DNA from: a virus
DNA: 35,325 nucleotides
Reading direction: 5' to 3' (one strand)
Virus record (IMG/VR): IMGVR_UViG_3300035660_001483
Coordinates: 1 to 35,325 of that record
The position numbers were made by a program, and so were the translations under genes. The notes beneath the pieces were generated by a model that did no database searches, had not been told where the DNA came from, and saw only the letters and a program-made list of their open reading frames with translations. Below are positions 13,379-21,633 of this stretch, piece by piece (position 1 is the stretch's first letter; each line of letters starts with the position of its first letter).

Positions 13379-15650
13379 CAGCCGGCGGACAGGGCTTGAC
13401 CCCAGGGCTCTGAGGCCGGCCGAACTGGCCCGGCTCCTGAACTCCACGCCCCTGGGCGAGGTGCTGCAGTCGCACACCATCTACCGGCAACGCAACCGGG
13501 CCGGATACCGCATCGGCGACGGGCAGACCATCGACCTCGTCCGCTACGTGGCGTGGCTCGCGCGGGAGCGCCACGCGCCGAGGCCCCCCAGGCCGGAGCC
13601 GAGCTACGAGGACCTGAAGGAGCGGGCCCGTGAGCGCAACGCCCGCCTCTCGGCCGAGGGACGCGACATCGCGCCGCTGCCAGCTGTGGCAGACCCCGAC
13701 CGCAAGGCGAGGGCGTCGGGGAGTTTCAGGGCATTCTGCGAGACCTACTTCTTGCAGACGTTCTGCCTCGCCTGGTCACCCGACCACCTGAAGGTCGTCG
13801 CCCGGATCGAGCAGGCCGTTCTCCACGGCGGCCTCTTCGCGCTCGCCATGCCCCGCGGGTCGGGCAAGACCAGCCTCTGCGAGCGCGCCTGCATCTGGGC
13901 GATCCTGACCGGCGCGCGCCGCTTCGTCTGCCTGATAGGGAGCGATGAGGGACACGCCGTCAACATGCTCGACACGATCAAGACCGAGCTCGAGTCGAAC
14001 GACCTGCTCCTGGAGGACTTCCCCGAGGCGGTCCACCCCATCCGCTGCCTGGAAGGCATCGCCAACCGCTGCGCCGGTCAGCTCTACGAGGGGCGCCGCA
14101 CCTTCATCGAGTGGACGGCCAAGGAACTCGTCCTGCCCACCATACCGGGCAGCTCGGCAAGCGGCGCGATCCTGAAGGTGGCGGGCATCACGGGGCGCAT
14201 ACGCGGCATGAAGCACCAGACCGCCGGGGGCGAATCCATCCGCCCCGACCTGGTCATCCTGGACGACCCGCAGACGGACGAGTCGGCGCGCAGCCTGTCT
14301 CAGTGCCAGGCGCGGGAGAGCATCCTGGCGGGCGCCGTGCTCGGCCTGGCGGGTCCTGGCAAGCGGATATCAGGCATCATGCCCTGCACGGTCATCAAGC
14401 CGGGCGACATGGCCGACCGCATCCTGAACCGCGAGACGCACCCGGAATGGAACGCAGAACGCATGAAGATGGTCTACTCGTTCCCGTCGCGGGCCGACCT
14501 CTGGGACCGCTACGCCGAGGTGCGCGCCGAGAGCCAGCGCGCAGGCAGCGACGGGCGCGAGGCGACGGACTTCTACCGGGACCGCCGGGCCGAGATGGAC
14601 GAGGGCGCCGCCGTGGCGTGGCCGGAGCGGTTCAACCGGGACGAGCTATCGGCCGTCCAGCACGCCGTGAACCTGAAGCTCCGCGACGAGGCCACCTTCT
14701 GGGCCGAGTATCAGAACGAGCCCTTGGCCGTCACCGACGGTGAGGCGGAGGCGCTCGACGCCGACGCCGTGGCGAGCAAGTGCAACGGACGCGCGCGCGG
14801 CGAGGTGCCGGTGCGCTGCGAGCACCTGACCGCCTACGTGGACGTCGGGCAGAAGCTCCTCTTCTACGCCGTCTGCGCCTGGGAGCCGGACTTCACCGGC
14901 TACGTCGTGGACTACGGTACCTACCCGGAGCAGGCCCTGAGCTACTTCACCACGCGCGAGGTCGAACGGACGCTGCGGTGCGTCCATCCCGGCACGGGCG
15001 TCGAGGGCGCGGTGTACGCGGGGCTGGAGGCGCTCTGCGGGCGGCTGCTCGGTCAGGAGTGGAAGCGCGACGACGGCGCCGTCGTGCGGATCGGGCTATG
15101 CTTTGTGGACCAGGGGTGGCTGACGGACGTGGTGCACCAGTTCTGCAGGCAGTCCAGGCACGCGGCGCTGCTCATGCCGGCCCGCGGGCACGGAATCACG
15201 GCGAGCCAGAAGCCGATCAGCGAGTACGACCGCAAGCGCGGCGATCGGATCGGCCACCACTGGTGGGTGCCATCGGTGAAGGGCCGCCGGGCGCTCAGGC
15301 ACGTCGAGATCGACACGAACTACTGGAAGTCCTTCGTGCACGAGCGGCTGGCGACGGCGATGGGCGACCCTGGCTGCCTCTCCATCTTCGGCCGGAAAGC
15401 CGTCCAGCACCGCCTCTTCGCCGAGCACGTTACGGCCGAATATCGCGTCCGCACCGAGGGCCGGGGCCGGACCGTGGACGAGTGGAAGCTCCCCGCCCAC
15501 AAGCCCGACAACCACTGGTTCGACTGCGTGGTGGGCTGCGCAGCAGCCGCCTCGATGCAGGGCGTCGAGCGCATCGGCGCCCAGACAAAGCCCGTCGGCC
15601 AAAGGAAACGGCTCAAGCTGTCACAGGTACAGTTGCAGAAGCGCCGCTGA
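13362..15650 (+). CDS. terL: Large terminase subunit with fused N-terminal HTH
   Basis: 762-residue DNA-packaging motor that cuts concatemeric DNA and pumps it into the prohead through the portal. Seen: an N-terminal HTH-like domain (about 17-70; LRPAELARLLNSTPLGEVLQ, then TIDLVRYVAWLARER), Walker A MPRGSGKT (163-170), Walker B DLVILDDPQTDES (Asp301, Asp302), and a coupling-motif region after it. A C-terminal nuclease has YVDVGQ (492-497), CFVDQGW, and a final HKPDNHWFDCVVG. The overall layout recalls GpA-type terminases. GGGAGG lies six bases before ATG 13362. It is the last phage gene before the foreign ABC/DAC cassette; its normal neighbour, the 65-aa connector gene, lies 6 kb away. Confidence 0.87.
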   Translation: MPSPPDSRRTGLDPRALRPAELARLLNSTPLGEVLQSHTIYRQRNRAGYRIGDGQTIDLVRYVAWLARERHAPRPPRPEPSYEDLKERARERNARLSAEGRDIAPLPAVADPDRKARASGSFRAFCETYFLQTFCLAWSPDHLKVVARIEQAVLHGGLFALAMPRGSGKTSLCERACIWAILTGARRFVCLIGSDEGHAVNMLDTIKTELESNDLLLEDFPEAVHPIRCLEGIANRCAGQLYEGRRTFIEWTAKELVLPTIPGSSASGAILKVAGITGRIRGMKHQTAGGESIRPDLVILDDPQTDESARSLSQCQARESILAGAVLGLAGPGKRISGIMPCTVIKPGDMADRILNRETHPEWNAERMKMVYSFPSRADLWDRYAEVRAESQRAGSDGREATDFYRDRRAEMDEGAAVAWPERFNRDELSAVQHAVNLKLRDEATFWAEYQNEPLAVTDGEAEALDADAVASKCNGRARGEVPVRCEHLTAYVDVGQKLLFYAVCAWEPDFTGYVVDYGTYPEQALSYFTTREVERTLRCVHPGTGVEGAVYAGLEALCGRLLGQEWKRDDGAVVRIGLCFVDQGWLTDVVHQFCRQSRHAALLMPARGHGITASQKPISEYDRKRGDRIGHHWWVPSVKGRRALRHVEIDTNYWKSFVHERLATAMGDPGCLSIFGRKAVQHRLFAEHVTAEYRVRTEGRGRTVDEWKLPAHKPDNHWFDCVVGCAAAASMQGVERIGAQTKPVGQRKRLKLSQVQLQKRR

Positions 15651-15681
15651 CACGTGGCCAGGAGCGGGAGCGGCGGCCATG

Positions 15682-15710
15682 TTGACAGGGAAGCTGCACA
15701 AGCGTAGGAT
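15682..15710 (+). promoter_or_regulatory. Strong sigma-70-like promoter of the cargo cassette
   Basis: TTGACA (15682-15687, perfect -35), 17-base spacer, TAGGAT (15705-15710, four of six). It lies 150 bases upstream of the first cassette gene and 32 bases after the terminase stop. The 15651-15858 stretch otherwise holds no gene that I can support. A private promoter is the hallmark of a phage moron. Confidence 0.65.
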
Positions 15711-15858
15711 TATGTGCGTCCTGGGGCATCGCGGTCAGGCGCGGTGACGAATCCGCAGTCGCCACATTGCGTCGGTAGCACGTCAGAATAGCCATGAGGA
15801 GATACGCAGTTGTTGGCGCCCGTCTGACACAGTGCACGTTAGAGAAGGGAGTCTGAGC

Positions 15859-16770
15859 GTGAGACTGTTCTCGCGCCCAATCGGTGTGCGTTCAGCGGAC
15901 ACGGATTGCCCCCGCTACGGCTCGGCAGAGTTGCCAGTTGAGTACATGCCCCTTAGCCAGAAGACGCTGACGACCGGTGAACAGTTCGGACCCATCTCGT
16001 TCAGCATATCACCCTCGTCGCATGAGCATCATCTGGCGTACCTAAAAGCCTGCGGCATCGACGCCATCGAGCAGGGGCAGTTATTGCCCTCGGAGTACTG
16101 GCCTCTCGCCCGTGTCTTGTCGCAGTGGCGCTTCGGAAGGCTGAACGAAGTTATAGCTCTTCGCGCCGGCCGCACCGTCTTTGTTAGACCCTTGACGGGA
16201 GAGACGGTGCTTGCTACGAGTCGTGTTCGGTCTGTGTTCAAGCGGCAGGGCTTGTGTTTCGGTGTGTTCGACTCTGTCGTCAAGGCCGAGTGCGGCTCAC
16301 TGTGTATGCTTGCTGAAGACGTCCTCCTCCTGGCAAACGGATGCGACCCCGTGGCCCTTCGCAGGGCCATAGTGCGGACGGATCGTACTGGCGGCATGGT
16401 AGATGCTGACGGCACGCTGGCGGTCATTGCATCCTGGCGTCTTCAACTACGCTACCCGTGGCCGGATGACAAGTGGAAAAACAATGTGCACACTGACACC
16501 TATGCCACCTCGTTGGGCTACAGATGTGCGTTGGTCGAGGGGCCGGGCGTCATGGACATCGTCTACTGCCACGATCAGGAGCGGAGCCCAGCAAACCGCG
16601 TCAGGCTTTCCTGGAGACATGTTCGCCCTCTCTACCACGGATCGCCTATTGTCCTTCTTACTGGCAACGCGGTCAGCGGGGCCAGCAGACGCTATTACTT
16701 GTGCGAGGCTTCCGATGAGCTGTCGTGGAGGCCCCGCTTGTTGCTCAGCGCGGAGGTGATTGGGATATGA
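15859..16770 (+). CDS. Double-hotdog MaoC/HTD2-like acyl dehydratase homologue
   Basis: 303 residues. The C-terminal half (about 180-303) carries the pattern of HTD2/mesaconyl-CoA hydratase-type hotdog proteins: NNVHTDTYATSLGYRCALVE, then RLSWRHVRPLYHGSPIVLLTG. The N-terminal half resembles a degenerate first hotdog (GPISFSISPSSHEHHLAYLK; ETVLATSRVRSVFKRQG). Family members hydrate or dehydrate acyl-thioesters. The usual Asp five residues before the catalytic His is replaced by Trp, so activity is uncertain and it may only bind an acyl-CoA or related ligand. GTG 15859 is chosen for GGGAG seven bases upstream. The stop overlaps the next start (ATGA), which ties it to the transporter. Confidence 0.55.
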   Translation: MRLFSRPIGVRSADTDCPRYGSAELPVEYMPLSQKTLTTGEQFGPISFSISPSSHEHHLAYLKACGIDAIEQGQLLPSEYWPLARVLSQWRFGRLNEVIALRAGRTVFVRPLTGETVLATSRVRSVFKRQGLCFGVFDSVVKAECGSLCMLAEDVLLLANGCDPVALRRAIVRTDRTGGMVDADGTLAVIASWRLQLRYPWPDDKWKNNVHTDTYATSLGYRCALVEGPGVMDIVYCHDQERSPANRVRLSWRHVRPLYHGSPIVLLTGNAVSGASRRYYLCEASDELSWRPRLLLSAEVIGI

Positions 16771-17759
16771 GCGCCAAGAGGATCGTCATCGCAGTAGGGA
16801 TGTTTGCCGTTGTGCTAACCTTAGTGTGGGCAGTGGCCCATAGGCGTACGAACCATGGGGCGTCGACTCAGGGAATGCCCCTGAGGATACCGGACACAAG
16901 GTTCATGGGGATCCTGCCCTTGTATATCGCCGAAGAACAGGGCTTCTTCCGAAAACAAGGAGTGGAACTCCGCTGGATCGATGTGCGCGATCCCGGGCAA
17001 GCAGAGAAGCTTTTCCACGCCGGGCAAGCGGACCTCATCATGACAACATTTGCGAATCTGATGCCAGCTGAAGCACGGCTGCCTGGGACGCTACGTCTTC
17101 TCTATCCAATATGCGAGTTGTCCTCCCGTCCGGGTAGTTTCATCCTGGTGCGTCCGGACTCCGACATAACGAGTCTTCAGGATCTCCGGGGCAAGAGCGT
17201 CGGCACGTACTCGGGGCCGAGTCAGAAGGCCTACGCCCTTATCGTTCTTCGTAAGCTTGGCTTCAAAGAGCCAGAGGACGTTCGTCTCGTGCAGGTAGCA
17301 AGCGCAACGCAGGTGCAAGGCTTGTTCGGAGGATCGTACGACGCTCTGTTCACTGTGGAAACGTACGGCTCTACGGCAGTTGCGAATGGTGCTCGTGTTC
17401 TTGAGGAGGGCGTGCGCACGAAGTACATCAGCGACCCATTCTGGCTCGGAGCCGCTGCTGTAAAGTCATCGTGGGCAAGAGAGAACCCGGCGGGAGTTGA
17501 GGCCGTCCTGAAAGCACTTGAAGAGGCTGCGGCGTACATAGAGGCGCATGAGCCGGAGGCGCGGGATACATTAGCGCGACGGACTCAGACCGAGCCCGCC
17601 GTGGCACGGAGGTGCGCTCTGTACAAGTGGGTGCCTCACCCTACGCGTCAGGAAATCGAGCAGATTCAAGCTCACGTTGACCTACTGGCGGACGAGAAGC
17701 TCATCGAGAAGAAGATCGACGTGGAGCCCCTATTCATGGGAACCGCAAATGCCGACTAG
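16767..17759 (+). CDS. ABC transporter substrate-binding protein (NitT/TauT, NMT1/THI5-like)
   Basis: 330 residues. A hydrophobic signal or anchor segment (about 5-25, IVIAVGMFAVVLTLVWAVAH) is followed by a two-lobed binding protein with hallmark motifs: LPLYIAEEQGFFRKQGVELRWI, GQADLIMTTFANLMPA, and LQDLRGKSVGTYSG. This family feeds alkanesulfonate, taurine, nitrate or thiamine-precursor importers; the ligand cannot be read from sequence. No lipobox Cys is seen, so it may be membrane-anchored or free in the periplasm. ATG 16767 overlaps the previous stop, with GGAGG ten bases upstream. Its codon use (ATA, TTA, CTA, AGA present) differs from the flanking phage genes. Confidence 0.85.
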   Translation: MSAKRIVIAVGMFAVVLTLVWAVAHRRTNHGASTQGMPLRIPDTRFMGILPLYIAEEQGFFRKQGVELRWIDVRDPGQAEKLFHAGQADLIMTTFANLMPAEARLPGTLRLLYPICELSSRPGSFILVRPDSDITSLQDLRGKSVGTYSGPSQKAYALIVLRKLGFKEPEDVRLVQVASATQVQGLFGGSYDALFTVETYGSTAVANGARVLEEGVRTKYISDPFWLGAAAVKSSWARENPAGVEAVLKALEEAAAYIEAHEPEARDTLARRTQTEPAVARRCALYKWVPHPTRQEIEQIQAHVDLLADEKLIEKKIDVEPLFMGTANAD

Positions 17760-18510
17760 CTCTAGCCCATCCCCAGCACACGGCAGGGCCAGCATGGTCG
17801 CGGCCGATAGCGTGTCGTTCTCCGTCCGCACACGCACGGGCCCCTTTCCCATCATAGACAGCATCAGTGTTGGCCTTGGTCCGCGTGAGATCGTTGGTGT
17901 GTTGGGGCCCAATGGTTGCGGCAAGACCACGTTCCTGAGAATCCTTGCGCGGCTACTGGCGCCTACCACAGGCACGGTCAACTACTGCGATGACATGGGA
18001 GCTGTGGGCATGGTCTTCCAGAATGCCCAGCAGAATCTGGTCCCCTGGTGGACCGCCTTGGAGAACGTCGCGCTTCCCGCGACGCTGGCGCGGAGGGATC
18101 GTGACGGCGCATTGCAGAACGCTAGAGGTGCACTCTCGCACATGGGCCTGAGCGAGCTCGCGGCAAGGCACCCAAACGAGGTCAGCGGAGGGCAGCAGCA
18201 GTTGTTGAGTTTAGCGCGATGGACCGTAAACCGCCGGTCAGTCTTGCTAGTTGACGAAGGCTGGGCAATGCTTGATCTTGTCCAGAGACAACGAGCCTAC
18301 GACATCCTCAGGAGCCTCGCTGACGACGGGTGCGCGGTGTGTGTCGTCAGCCATAACGTCGCCGAACTTGCTGGCGTCGCCTCTCGAGTGCTAATCCTGA
18401 CGAGCCGACCGGCGAGAGTTGCTCAAGAGGTGATCCTAAGTCTGGACGATTCCCAGGTGAAGCGGAGTGAGAACCTATGGGAGGTCGCGAGGCGCGTCTT
18501 TCATACCTGA
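17749..18510 (+). CDS. ABC transporter ATPase (SsuB/TauB-like)
   Basis: 253 residues, the energising subunit of the importer. Seen: Walker A GPNGCGKTT, Q-loop VFQNAQQNLVPWW, signature VSGGQQQLLSLAR, Walker B VLLVDEGWAMLD, and H-loop VVSHN. All catalytic residues are present, though the usual Pro after the Walker B Glu is Gly. The chosen ATG (17749) overlaps the binding-protein stop by 11 bases; an alternative ATG at 17794 would remove a variable Ser/Pro-rich leader. It overlaps the permease start by 34 bases. The cytoplasmic partner should pair with the permease just downstream. Confidence 0.88.
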   Translation: MPTSSSPSPAHGRASMVAADSVSFSVRTRTGPFPIIDSISVGLGPREIVGVLGPNGCGKTTFLRILARLLAPTTGTVNYCDDMGAVGMVFQNAQQNLVPWWTALENVALPATLARRDRDGALQNARGALSHMGLSELAARHPNEVSGGQQQLLSLARWTVNRRSVLLVDEGWAMLDLVQRQRAYDILRSLADDGCAVCVVSHNVAELAGVASRVLILTSRPARVAQEVILSLDDSQVKRSENLWEVARRVFHT

Positions 18511-19241
18511 TACTGGGCCTGGCGCTGATCATGGTGCTGTTTGGCGTCTGGGAGTGGGCCGGCCGAACAGGCAGAGTCTCAGCGCTTGCCTTACCGGTAC
18601 CATCTCGTGTCCTCGTCGAATGTGCGCGCCTGCCGCTTTCAGCACAGTTCGTTGAGAACTGGACCGCAACTCTGGGCGTATGGTTCACGTCCCTGTTGCT
18701 CGGGTTGTCAGCGGGTCTGCTCCTGGGCTTTACATCCGGAGCTAGTAGACCGGTGTCACTGGCTATTCTTCCTCTCGTTGGCTACCTCCGTTCGGTTCCC
18801 CCAATCGCATTGTTCCCGGTGGCCTTAGTCGCGTTAGGCCCAGGCAATCTGCCAGTGGGCGTTGTTGCTACTCTCGGCGCAGCGTTGTATGTATTCCCTG
18901 GTACGGCCGAAGCTGCTAGAGAGGCGGCCGCACGTTTCGCTGACCTTGCTAAGATACTGGGGAGCAGCAGGACCGCTTTCCTGATCCACTTCGTTGCGCC
19001 GGGAGCAGCGGTTCAAGCTGTTGCCTCAAGTCGTGTGGCAGCCACGTATGCCTTCGCCGTCTGTGTTGCCGGCGAGATGATAATCGGTGGCAGGCACGGC
19101 GTTGGCGCGGCGATCCTGGATGCATCAGAACGGTACCTCCTCGAACAGGCTTATGCGTATGTAGTCTACACAGGGCTCGTTGGCCTTGTCATCGACCTCC
19201 TGTTCGGGCGGGTTAGTCGTGTCCAACGCCTTGGGCTCTAG
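18477..19241 (+). CDS. ABC transporter permease (SsuC/TauC-like)
   Basis: 254-residue inner-membrane permease with about six hydrophobic segments: YLILGLALIMVLFGVWEW, LGVWFTSLLLGLSAGLLLGF, LAILPLVGYLRSVPPIALFPVALVAL, VGVVATLGAALYVFPG, and later helices. An EAA loop (EAAREAAARFADLAKILGSSR) would contact the ATPase. This is the BPD_transp_1 fold of the sulfonate/nitrate/taurine class. GGAG lies about ten bases before ATG 18477. With the two preceding genes it makes a complete importer, unusual cargo for a phage late region. Confidence 0.87.
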   Translation: MGGREARLSYLILGLALIMVLFGVWEWAGRTGRVSALALPVPSRVLVECARLPLSAQFVENWTATLGVWFTSLLLGLSAGLLLGFTSGASRPVSLAILPLVGYLRSVPPIALFPVALVALGPGNLPVGVVATLGAALYVFPGTAEAAREAAARFADLAKILGSSRTAFLIHFVAPGAAVQAVASSRVAATYAFAVCVAGEMIIGGRHGVGAAILDASERYLLEQAYAYVVYTGLVGLVIDLLFGRVSRVQRLGL

Positions 19242-19280
19242 GAATCCAGGCCACTGGCGGGTGGTGGGGAGGCGCATACC

Positions 19281-21383
19281 ATGCTCACGCTATACACTGA
19301 GTTGAAGACGATCCTCCGGAAGAAGCTGGATGCCGTCATAGATGAGACTGGAGCGCCCCTAGTGTTTGGACATATCTGCATGGGCGACCTGCAGAAGCCG
19401 GGAGCCTTTCGCCTGACGCACATAGTTCTAGGGGAGAACGGTGGCTCGCCGCTGGTGAAGTTGTCGAGAGAGTCGGGCGTGAGCCATGAGGCCGCCTTTG
19501 GTCGCCACATCAATGTCTTCGGTCGACACGCTGCGCTGTTGGACTGGATAACGCTCTGGCTTCACGACAACTGCCGTTTCGTGGAGCCGCACACGCCGCG
19601 AGACGAGAGGCAGTTCAGCTTTCTCATCAGTGCTGCCCCGGACGCTCTGTACTTGTCGGCCAGCGCCACTTCCGTGACAGCTTCCGGGGAGCTATGTGAG
19701 GACCTGCTACCCCAGGACGTCGTTGCTCGATACCTTGTCTTCCTTTACTCCTCGCGTGGTACCCCTCCTCGGTCAGCCGAACCGATTCCGTTCGAGGCGC
19801 AGCGGCTTATGGGAGCGCGTTCGGCCTGTCTGCGGCGGATGCAGGAAGATAGACACCAGGCGTGCCGTGCCATTGTAGCCAGTCTGAGCGGGAAGTACGA
19901 CCGGCGCAACGTTCCAGAGTCATACCGCGATTGGGCCTTTCTGGGGGCGCTTCAGACGGGCCTGATGTACGCGCGCGCGTCCTTCGCCGATGGTTCTGAC
20001 TCCGCCGGCTTTGTGTCTTTCGGCTGCTGCTACAACCTGCATCGGGACCCTACTTGTATTGCCCAGAACCCTGTCGGAATCATCTCTGCAGTCTTGCCGA
20101 GAGGCCCGGAGACATTCGATAGCTATTCGGGCTTCTTCAGTGAGCTGCTAAGTGGGGAACTTGACCACACGATACATCAGGTACAGAGATACCATAACCT
20201 GCCGGATGGCCACCGTCTGGCAGTCACCGAGAGAGGGCAGTGGCCTGGTGAAAAGATCAGCACGTGCCTGGAAGAAGAGATACAAAGGGTCTTCGAGGTC
20301 AGCGCTTTCCCGGGGTGGACCCATGCGCTGCTGGTATGGATGGCAATGGTAGTTGAGCACTTGCGCGGGGCGAAACATGAACAGCGTTCGCTAAACTTCT
20401 GCTTTGTCGTAGCTGACAAGTCGCAGGTATTGGACAGCGGGGTGTTCGACGTGCTTGCGCTCATGCTACCGCGGCCAGGCGAAGATGATTATGTTCTCCT
20501 ACCGTGGGATAAGGAGGGGAACAAGAGGCAGGGGTTGAACGTGGGGAAACTCCTAGACGTAATGAAGCGCGAGATCAGCAAGAAGAACTACGCTTGGTTT
20601 CAGGAAGGTAAGTACGCCCTCCTATGGGATGCGACTTTCCCCAGTGCATACCCGTCGGCGTTGATTCGCTTTAGAGATAGTTCATGGGATGTGTTCCTCA
20701 ATGATGTCCGCATGAGGAGGTTGAACAGAGCCACTGCAGTCATCCCCGCGCTGGTGTACATACGGGGGGATGGCAGCGGCGGGATTGTCCTCGAGGGCAG
20801 GCACGTTTACTCTTTCCGTGGTTCCGGGCAATGGTCCCGTGGCGACGGGAACAAGCAAGGACGCATTCGGGAGTACTTGAGACAGCATGTCAACGGATGG
20901 GACGTGAAGGTTGAGGACCTTGACCGCCTCTGCAGCATAATGGCCGATGCCTTGGTAGCCATAGCAGAGGATCCGGATTCTGGATGCATGCTGGTTGTGT
21001 ATTGTGCAAAGAATAGCCCGCATCAGTTCCGGCGCATGGGGGAGCCGTGGTTGACTGAGCACGGCGACAACCCTTTAGCAATGTCATGCGACGAACTGAC
21101 CGCACTGATGTCTATGGACGGCGCCACATGTCTCTACGCCGACACGAGTGTTGTGAGGGTCGCGTTCCGCCGACTGGTGAGCGTTCCTGATGGGCGGATA
21201 GCTATCAAGGAGCAGGATGAGCACGAGCATCTGGATGGCAGGGGGGCCCGGACATGGAGTGGGGCATATGCTGCAGGGCGCCCGGGGGTGGCTACTGTCT
21301 TCAACGTATCGCAGGATGGCCCCATAACGGTCTACGAGAAGGATGAGGCAACAGGCGAAGTCTGCCTCAAGGAGGAGTTCTAA
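19281..21383 (+). CDS. Diadenylate-cyclase-like (DisA_N/DAC) protein with large N-terminal region
   Basis: 700 residues. The last 150 (about 542-690) follow the DAC pattern: an initial helix, SGCMLVVYCAKN (the GALIV-type strand), a CDELTALMSM helix, DGATCLY (Asp613-Ala615, the DGA motif), GRGARTWSGAYAA where GTRHRAA is normal, and FNVSQDGPITVYEKDE (the VVSQDG strand). DAC domains condense two ATP into cyclic di-AMP. Here RHR is changed to RTW (657-659), so catalysis is doubtful; it may be a divergent cyclase or a nucleotide sensor. The N-terminal 540 residues are unrecognised; residues about 455-540 (VIPALVYIRGDGSGGI..., SFRGSGQW) look like the sensor segments that precede DAC domains in some bacterial proteins. 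GGGGAGG lies eight bases before the ATG. It closes the ABC cassette operon. Confidence 0.62.
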   Translation: MLTLYTELKTILRKKLDAVIDETGAPLVFGHICMGDLQKPGAFRLTHIVLGENGGSPLVKLSRESGVSHEAAFGRHINVFGRHAALLDWITLWLHDNCRFVEPHTPRDERQFSFLISAAPDALYLSASATSVTASGELCEDLLPQDVVARYLVFLYSSRGTPPRSAEPIPFEAQRLMGARSACLRRMQEDRHQACRAIVASLSGKYDRRNVPESYRDWAFLGALQTGLMYARASFADGSDSAGFVSFGCCYNLHRDPTCIAQNPVGIISAVLPRGPETFDSYSGFFSELLSGELDHTIHQVQRYHNLPDGHRLAVTERGQWPGEKISTCLEEEIQRVFEVSAFPGWTHALLVWMAMVVEHLRGAKHEQRSLNFCFVVADKSQVLDSGVFDVLALMLPRPGEDDYVLLPWDKEGNKRQGLNVGKLLDVMKREISKKNYAWFQEGKYALLWDATFPSAYPSALIRFRDSSWDVFLNDVRMRRLNRATAVIPALVYIRGDGSGGIVLEGRHVYSFRGSGQWSRGDGNKQGRIREYLRQHVNGWDVKVEDLDRLCSIMADALVAIAEDPDSGCMLVVYCAKNSPHQFRRMGEPWLTEHGDNPLAMSCDELTALMSMDGATCLYADTSVVRVAFRRLVSVPDGRIAIKEQDEHEHLDGRGARTWSGAYAAGRPGVATVFNVSQDGPITVYEKDEATGEVCLKEEF

Positions 21384-21472
21384 TGGGCCGTCGGCCTATG
21401 AGCTGCGGCGCCAGTCTGGCAGCGACACAGCGGAACGAGGCCCCTGTGGCGCTTGTATCCCCGCGGCAGGGC

Positions 21473-21500
21473 TTGCGACATGGCGCAGAACGTATAGGAT
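21473..21500 (+). promoter_or_regulatory. Candidate promoter after the cargo cassette
   Basis: TTGCGA (21473-21478), 16-base spacer, TAGGAT (21495-21500). The -10 box is identical to that of the cassette promoter at 15705. It lies 90 bases after the DAC-like stop and would fire toward the terminator-like hairpin and the head genes. The -35 match is moderate. Confidence 0.4.
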
Positions 21501-21563
21501 GATGGAGTAAAAGGAGCATTGGGGAACGCCGGGCGGCTGATCACCGTCGGGCCGAAGAGCCAA

Positions 21564-21620
21564 GGAAACCAACGGGCCGTGCAGGGGCCTGCACCCTCTG
21601 CGCGGCCCGTTTTCTTTGGC
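21564..21620 (+). terminator. Terminator or attenuator hairpin before the head operon
   Basis: AACGGGCCG (21571-21579) pairs with CGGCCCGTT (21603-21611), with an inner TGCAGG/CCTGCA hairpin, followed by TTCTTT. The stem can extend because upstream CCAAGGAAACC partly complements downstream GTTTTCTTTGG. It should end cassette transcripts, or act as an attenuator or antitermination target for the promoter at 21473. The stretch 21384-21633 holds no other gene I can support. Confidence 0.68.
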
Positions 21621-21633
21621 GGAAGGGATGCAC

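Noticed and set aside
15832-15858. An upstream GTG start for the hotdog gene
   Set aside because: GTG 15859 has GGGAG at seven bases; the earlier GTG has no ribosome-binding site.
16767-19241. Assigning a specific substrate such as taurine, sulfonate or thiamine precursor to the importer
   Set aside because: The family motifs show only NitT/TauT type; no ligand-defining residue or linked catabolic enzyme is present.
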